From: Ruminococcus sp. YRD2003
GTDB lineage: Bacteria > Bacillota > Clostridia > Oscillospirales > Ruminococcaceae
DNA: 64,000 bases
Assembly: GCA_900109435.1 (NCBI GenBank)
Contig: FNZT01000003.1
Location: 186,001-250,000, forward strand
Direction: 5' to 3'
Shown: positions 60,607 to 64,000 of the stretch, piece after piece
Numbering within the stretch: the stretch's first letter is position 1
How the letters are laid out: each line of letters opens with the position of its first letter
Program-made: the position numbers and the translations under genes
The notes under the pieces: generated by a model
What the model saw: the letters and a program-made list of their open reading frames with translations, nothing else
Told to the model about the DNA's origin: nothing
Database searches by the model: none

Positions 60607-62343
60607 ATGGGTTTAAAGAAGCCTGATAATATTCCGAAGCTATCGAAAAAGCTGGATGAGAACGAAATCAAGCAATTAGTTAATAGTATTGATCCGCTAT
60701 GTAGAAGAAAGATCAATCCCGGTACGTTACAGTTTTTATCACAAACAGAGCCGTACTATCCCGTAGTCCGTGTTCAAGATAAGTGCCTGTTAATAGCGGT
60801 AAACAGCAAAAGCTACTTAGGTCTTATATGGCTTTCCGGCTGGTTCGAGATCAATTCAGCCTATAGAGATAGTAACAACGTGTACAGGGTACGGCTCAGT
60901 ATCAACGACAGACCTGTTGAAGTCGATTATGATACCTTGTACCCAAAGGATATAACCAAACTCTCGAAGTATGGTCTTATTATCAATATAGACTACGCTG
61001 AAAGCCTGAGTAAATATATATTCAAGGCTGTTGCCAAGCTCGACGTAGAGGAGCATGTCAACGGTATGGGTTTCTTCATGCAAGAGGGTGAGCTGTTATT
61101 CAGGGCATACGATGAAGAGCCACAGATACTACAGTATACACAGGACACAACGTTGACCGAGTATATCACCGGACTTAATTGTCTGCTTACCAATCCGGCT
61201 ATCATGTTCGCATTATGCTGCAGCTGCGCTTCGCTCTTCCTCGCATTCCTTAGTATCGCCTCTGGTCTTCCGCTTATGTCATTTATTATATCATTTTATG
61301 GTAAGTCTACCACAGGTAAGAGCACCGCTCAGACATTGATGTCATCAGTCTACACCGATCCGAAGGATAAAAAAATATACATTCCTTTCTTCGGTACGTT
61401 GAATGCGATAATAAAGAACTTTTCAAACAAATTCGGCGTTCCACAGCTATTCGATGAGGCAACTGTTTCATCAGGACTTAACATGGAAAGCTTACTCTAC
61501 ACAATTACGCTTGAACAGGATAAGAGCAGGTGCAACAGCAGTGCCGACCTCAGAATCCCTGATACATGGAAGCTTATTGCAATCACGTCCTCCGAAAGCA
61601 AGCTCCTTTCCGACAATCAGATGCACAACAAAGGACTTGATGCAAGACTTCTGAGCTTTGAACTGAAATTCACAGATGACCGTGAACACAGTGACAATAT
61701 ACATGACTTTTGTAGCAAGCAGTACGGCATACTGGGCAAGGCTTTATCAGAGTATTTACTTACTGTTGACCGTGAAGAGCTTCTTCAAAGCTATGAGGAA
61801 TGCAGGGGCGATATGAGGAACGCAATTGATGATGTAACATCATTCGACCTTGCAGAGAGGCTTGTCAACGAATATGCAGTTATCCTTCTTGCTGGTAAGG
61901 AGCTTATCAAACTCGGCGTAAATATAGATATCGACAGCATTGTAACTATTATGACTGATAGCTGTAATGAACTTCGTGCAAGAACGAATATCGCTGAGAA
62001 ATATTATCAGCATCTTGTAAACTACTTCGTAATGCACCCCTACGCAGAGGGCATTAAGAGGATCGAAGAAACCAACTCCGTTGCATTTATCGATGAGCTG
62101 TTCCTTAAAGTGCTGAGTGATTATGGTGCATCAAATCCCAATCTTGTAATCAAGGAGCTTGACGCTGCCGGATACCTGTTCAGACGCAAGAAAAATGCAC
62201 TAAAAAACCGCCGTCGCTTCTGTAAGGGCACAATTGCGAACTGCTATGAAATATTACTGCCGAGTGATGACTCAGGCTCGGATGACGACCGTATGACATT
62301 AGAATACATTCTTACCCACTATGAGGGAGTAGATGAAGGATGA
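60607..62343 (+). CDS. DUF927-type ATPase, probable replication/transfer helicase
   Basis: A 578-residue protein. The core has a P-loop ISFYGKSTTGKSTAQTLMSSVY, then VPQLFDEAT (Walker B-like) and WKLIAITSSES (sensor), matching DUF927, a family of helicase-like ATPases on mobile elements. The N-terminal ~170 residues are a beta-rich domain of unknown role. It may unwind or load the element's replication machinery. SD AAAGGAGG. Confidence 0.8.
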   Translation: MGLKKPDNIPKLSKKLDENEIKQLVNSIDPLCRRKINPGTLQFLSQTEPYYPVVRVQDKCLLIAVNSKSYLGLIWLSGWFEINSAYRDSNNVYRVRLSINDRPVEVDYDTLYPKDITKLSKYGLIINIDYAESLSKYIFKAVAKLDVEEHVNGMGFFMQEGELLFRAYDEEPQILQYTQDTTLTEYITGLNCLLTNPAIMFALCCSCASLFLAFLSIASGLPLMSFIISFYGKSTTGKSTAQTLMSSVYTDPKDKKIYIPFFGTLNAIIKNFSNKFGVPQLFDEATVSSGLNMESLLYTITLEQDKSRCNSSADLRIPDTWKLIAITSSESKLLSDNQMHNKGLDARLLSFELKFTDDREHSDNIHDFCSKQYGILGKALSEYLLTVDREELLQSYEECRGDMRNAIDDVTSFDLAERLVNEYAVILLAGKELIKLGVNIDIDSIVTIMTDSCNELRARTNIAEKYYQHLVNYFVMHPYAEGIKRIEETNSVAFIDELFLKVLSDYGASNPNLVIKELDAAGYLFRRKKNALKNRRRFCKGTIANCYEILLPSDDSGSDDDRMTLEYILTHYEGVDEG

Positions 62344-62549
62344 TAGTTAAGGATTTCAGCTTCAAGAGGGACTTCCTGAAGCACACTAATTACAAGAGCG
62401 GCTACCATGTTTACACAGGCATGGAGACCGTTTCAGATAGATCAGGGGAAGAACTCCCCGAAAGTATAATAAAGCTGCTCTACCGCATCTATGCGGAGAC
62501 GGCAGCAACCGATAATGATAGTAATGAAAACAAGTATGAGGGCGAGTGA
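62340..62549 (+). CDS. Small hypothetical protein (69 residues)
   Basis: The ATG overlaps the DUF927 stop (ATGA), so it is translationally coupled. Encodes MIVKDFSFKRDFLKHTNYKS and a helix ESIIKLLYRIYAETA, ending in acidic residues. Function unknown; possibly an accessory of the DUF927 ATPase. Confidence 0.6.
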   Translation: MIVKDFSFKRDFLKHTNYKSGYHVYTGMETVSDRSGEELPESIIKLLYRIYAETAATDNDSNENKYEGE

Positions 62550-62601
62550 TCGTCCTCATACCCGAAATAAATCAATTAATGCTATGAGAGGATTGGGTAA
62601 A

Positions 62602-64000
62602 ATGAAAGATAATAATATCAGGTACGCTTTTATGTACCGGCGTATCAGTTCTCACAATCAGATAGGCAACAACAGTCTTAGCGCTCAGGAAGATGCTATT
62701 CGTCAGTTTGCAAAAGAGAATAATATCAAGATAGTCGGCAGCTACGAAGACGTCGCCAAAAGCGGAACTACAATGAAAAATCGAACCGGATTTTTGAAAA
62801 TGCTGAGTGATATTGAGAGTACTTCCAAGGCTACCATCATTCTTATTCACCACTTCGACCGTTCCAACAGAAACGCCCGTGACCAGCTTAATGTTATTTA
62901 TGAGCTTGCCTTGAAGGGCATAAGAATAATTTCGACTGACGGACTTGATTCAATGAACCCTGATGATATGGCTGAGATACTTGAAGAAGCTGTAGCAGCA
63001 GAGAAGTACTCGATACGACTTAGCCGTGAAACTTTAAAAGGTTTAAAGGTCAACGCTGAAAAGATGCTCCACAACGGCGGACCTCCTCCTTACGGCTATA
63101 CGGTCGGTCTGGACAAAAGACTACATATAGATATGGCGAAAGAACCTGCTGTTAAGCATATTTTCGAGATGTATGCCGCCGGTATGAGTTATGATAGAAT
63201 TATCGAATGGCTCGATAACAACGGCTACAAGACAGCCAAAGGCGAAACATTTGGTAAGACTTCTATTAAAAGCATTCTTGAAAACGAAAAGTATTGCGGC
63301 AATTACTTCTGGAACAAGCGCACAGGCAAGGACTTCCGTGGTATGCGTAACAGCCACAAGTTAAAAGACGAGAGCGAGTGCTATCACGTTATCGGAGGCG
63401 TTCCGGCTATTGTAGATGAAGAGCTGTTCAATAAGGTTCAGGAACGTATGAGAGATCACAAGAGCAAGATCAGAAACCACAACGGTAAGAATTTTTACCC
63501 CATGAACGGCAAAATTTTTTGCAGCAAGTGCGGAAAGCCGCTTAAAGGCAAGGTTCAGTACAGCAAGACCAACAAGAACGGTGAACCCGTCAAGCAGTAC
63601 AGATTCAGCTGCGACTGCTTCACGCCTAAGACGGTAAACGAGAAGTACCTCGATGATATGATAGCATACGGTCTGAGAGAGTGCATATTTTCACCTGCGA
63701 ACATTGAAGAACTCTTACATAGGCTCAACAAGTACAGCGAGTCTCAGAACGAGGCTATAGACCTCCAGATAACCCTTCTTAACGATGAGAAGGCTGACAT
63801 CGAGAAAAGGCGTAAGAACCTTATGGATGTTGTTGCAAGCGGCGAGAGCATACCTTCAATTATTACTGAGATCGGCAGCATGGACGAGCAGATACAGAAG
63901 ATAAACCGCAGAATCAGCGAGCAGGAAGCGTCAAAGAAGTTTTTCACGCTTGATGATATTTGTTTCATCAAGGATATGTTTACAGACTACGTCAGAGAGG
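62602..64000 (+). CDS. Large serine recombinase, 3' end beyond the window
   Basis: At least 466 residues. YRRISSHNQIGNNSLSAQE carries the nucleophile Ser; IILIHHFDRSNRNARDQL, GGPPPYGYTVG and SIKSILENEKYCGNYFW mark the recombinase domain; FCSKCGKPLKG begins the zinc ribbon; then a coiled coil from about residue 370 on. It differs clearly from the other two recombinases, so it probably belongs to another element. The frame stays open to the last base. An in-frame ATG six codons earlier has no SD. Confidence 0.9.
   Translation, partial: MKDNNIRYAFMYRRISSHNQIGNNSLSAQEDAIRQFAKENNIKIVGSYEDVAKSGTTMKNRTGFLKMLSDIESTSKATIILIHHFDRSNRNARDQLNVIYELALKGIRIISTDGLDSMNPDDMAEILEEAVAAEKYSIRLSRETLKGLKVNAEKMLHNGGPPPYGYTVGLDKRLHIDMAKEPAVKHIFEMYAAGMSYDRIIEWLDNNGYKTAKGETFGKTSIKSILENEKYCGNYFWNKRTGKDFRGMRNSHKLKDESECYHVIGGVPAIVDEELFNKVQERMRDHKSKIRNHNGKNFYPMNGKIFCSKCGKPLKGKVQYSKTNKNGEPVKQYRFSCDCFTPKTVNEKYLDDMIAYGLRECIFSPANIEELLHRLNKYSESQNEAIDLQITLLNDEKADIEKRRKNLMDVVASGESIPSIITEIGSMDEQIQKINRRISEQEASKKFFTLDDICFIKDMFTDYVRE

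Noticed and set aside
35232..64000. CRISPR array
   Set aside because: No series of direct repeats with unique spacers was seen on either strand, and no cas gene is present.
42013..64000. A single intact integrative conjugative element
   Set aside because: No relaxase, coupling protein or type IV secretion gene was found within the window, and three different recombinases are present.

Overview
The window looks like a chromosomal segment of a Gram-positive, Ruminococcus-like clostridium (Oscillospiraceae). The evidence is a PolC-type polymerase, a Firmicute isoprenoid/lipid cluster (pyrH-frr-uppS-cdsA-dxr-rseP-ispG), a HisZ-dependent histidine operon, strong SD sequences and two dockerin-bearing genes, which point to a cellulosome producer. 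No 16S gene is present, so the genus is an inference. About 1-34.9 kb is core-like chromosome of moderate GC; about 35-64 kb is AT-richer accessory DNA.

Left end (1-3.4 kb): the 3' end of uvrA, then a perfect-spaced promoter driving a tight three-gene cassette: a small lipoprotein and a secreted dockerin protein, both carrying repeated YGPP motifs, and a radical SAM/SPASM enzyme. This is a candidate peptide- or protein-modifying system and one of the most interesting parts of the window. A decayed dockerin/D-Ala-D-Ala carboxypeptidase lies convergent to it.

3.4-14.6 kb (minus strand): a complete histidine operon hisZ-G-D-C-B-H-[phosphatase, P-loop kinase, flavodoxin]-A-[GNAT]-F-[cytidine deaminase, GNAT]-I-E, with passenger genes inserted between his genes and a striking double palindrome over its promoter. 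14.6-25.8 kb: polC and the pyrH-to-ispG cluster, also minus strand. 26.0-26.4 kb: two tRNA-Ser genes. 26.4-34.8 kb: pullulanase, an AraC regulator divergent from a MATE transporter, an ECF sigma factor with its membrane anti-sigma-like partner, and a GGDEF diguanylate cyclase.

35-43.3 kb: defence-like and decaying cargo: a three-gene operon (HTH-like protein, possible modified-base reader, SF2 helicase fused to a SprT-like metalloprotease), a nitroreductase broken by one stop codon, a DUF3990/DUF3791-like toxin-antitoxin pair and a serine recombinase lacking its coiled-coil arm. 43.7-52.2 kb: a seven-gene minus-strand restriction-modification island with two C5-cytosine methyltransferases, a Sau3AI/MutH-type endonuclease, Vsr, a possible UDG-fold protein, a GHKL-STAS-like protein and a MORC-like GHKL ATPase-nuclease fusion.

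52.5-57.9 kb (plus strand): a zinc-ribbon amidoligase, DUF4314 protein and class II glutamine amidotransferase, two micro-ORFs, DUF1643 and DUF960 proteins and a large serine recombinase. 58.7-64 kb: small hypothetical genes separated by hairpins, a DUF927 ATPase and a third serine recombinase that runs off the window. Three serine recombinases in about 22 kb suggest nested or successive integrations; the right boundary lies outside the window.
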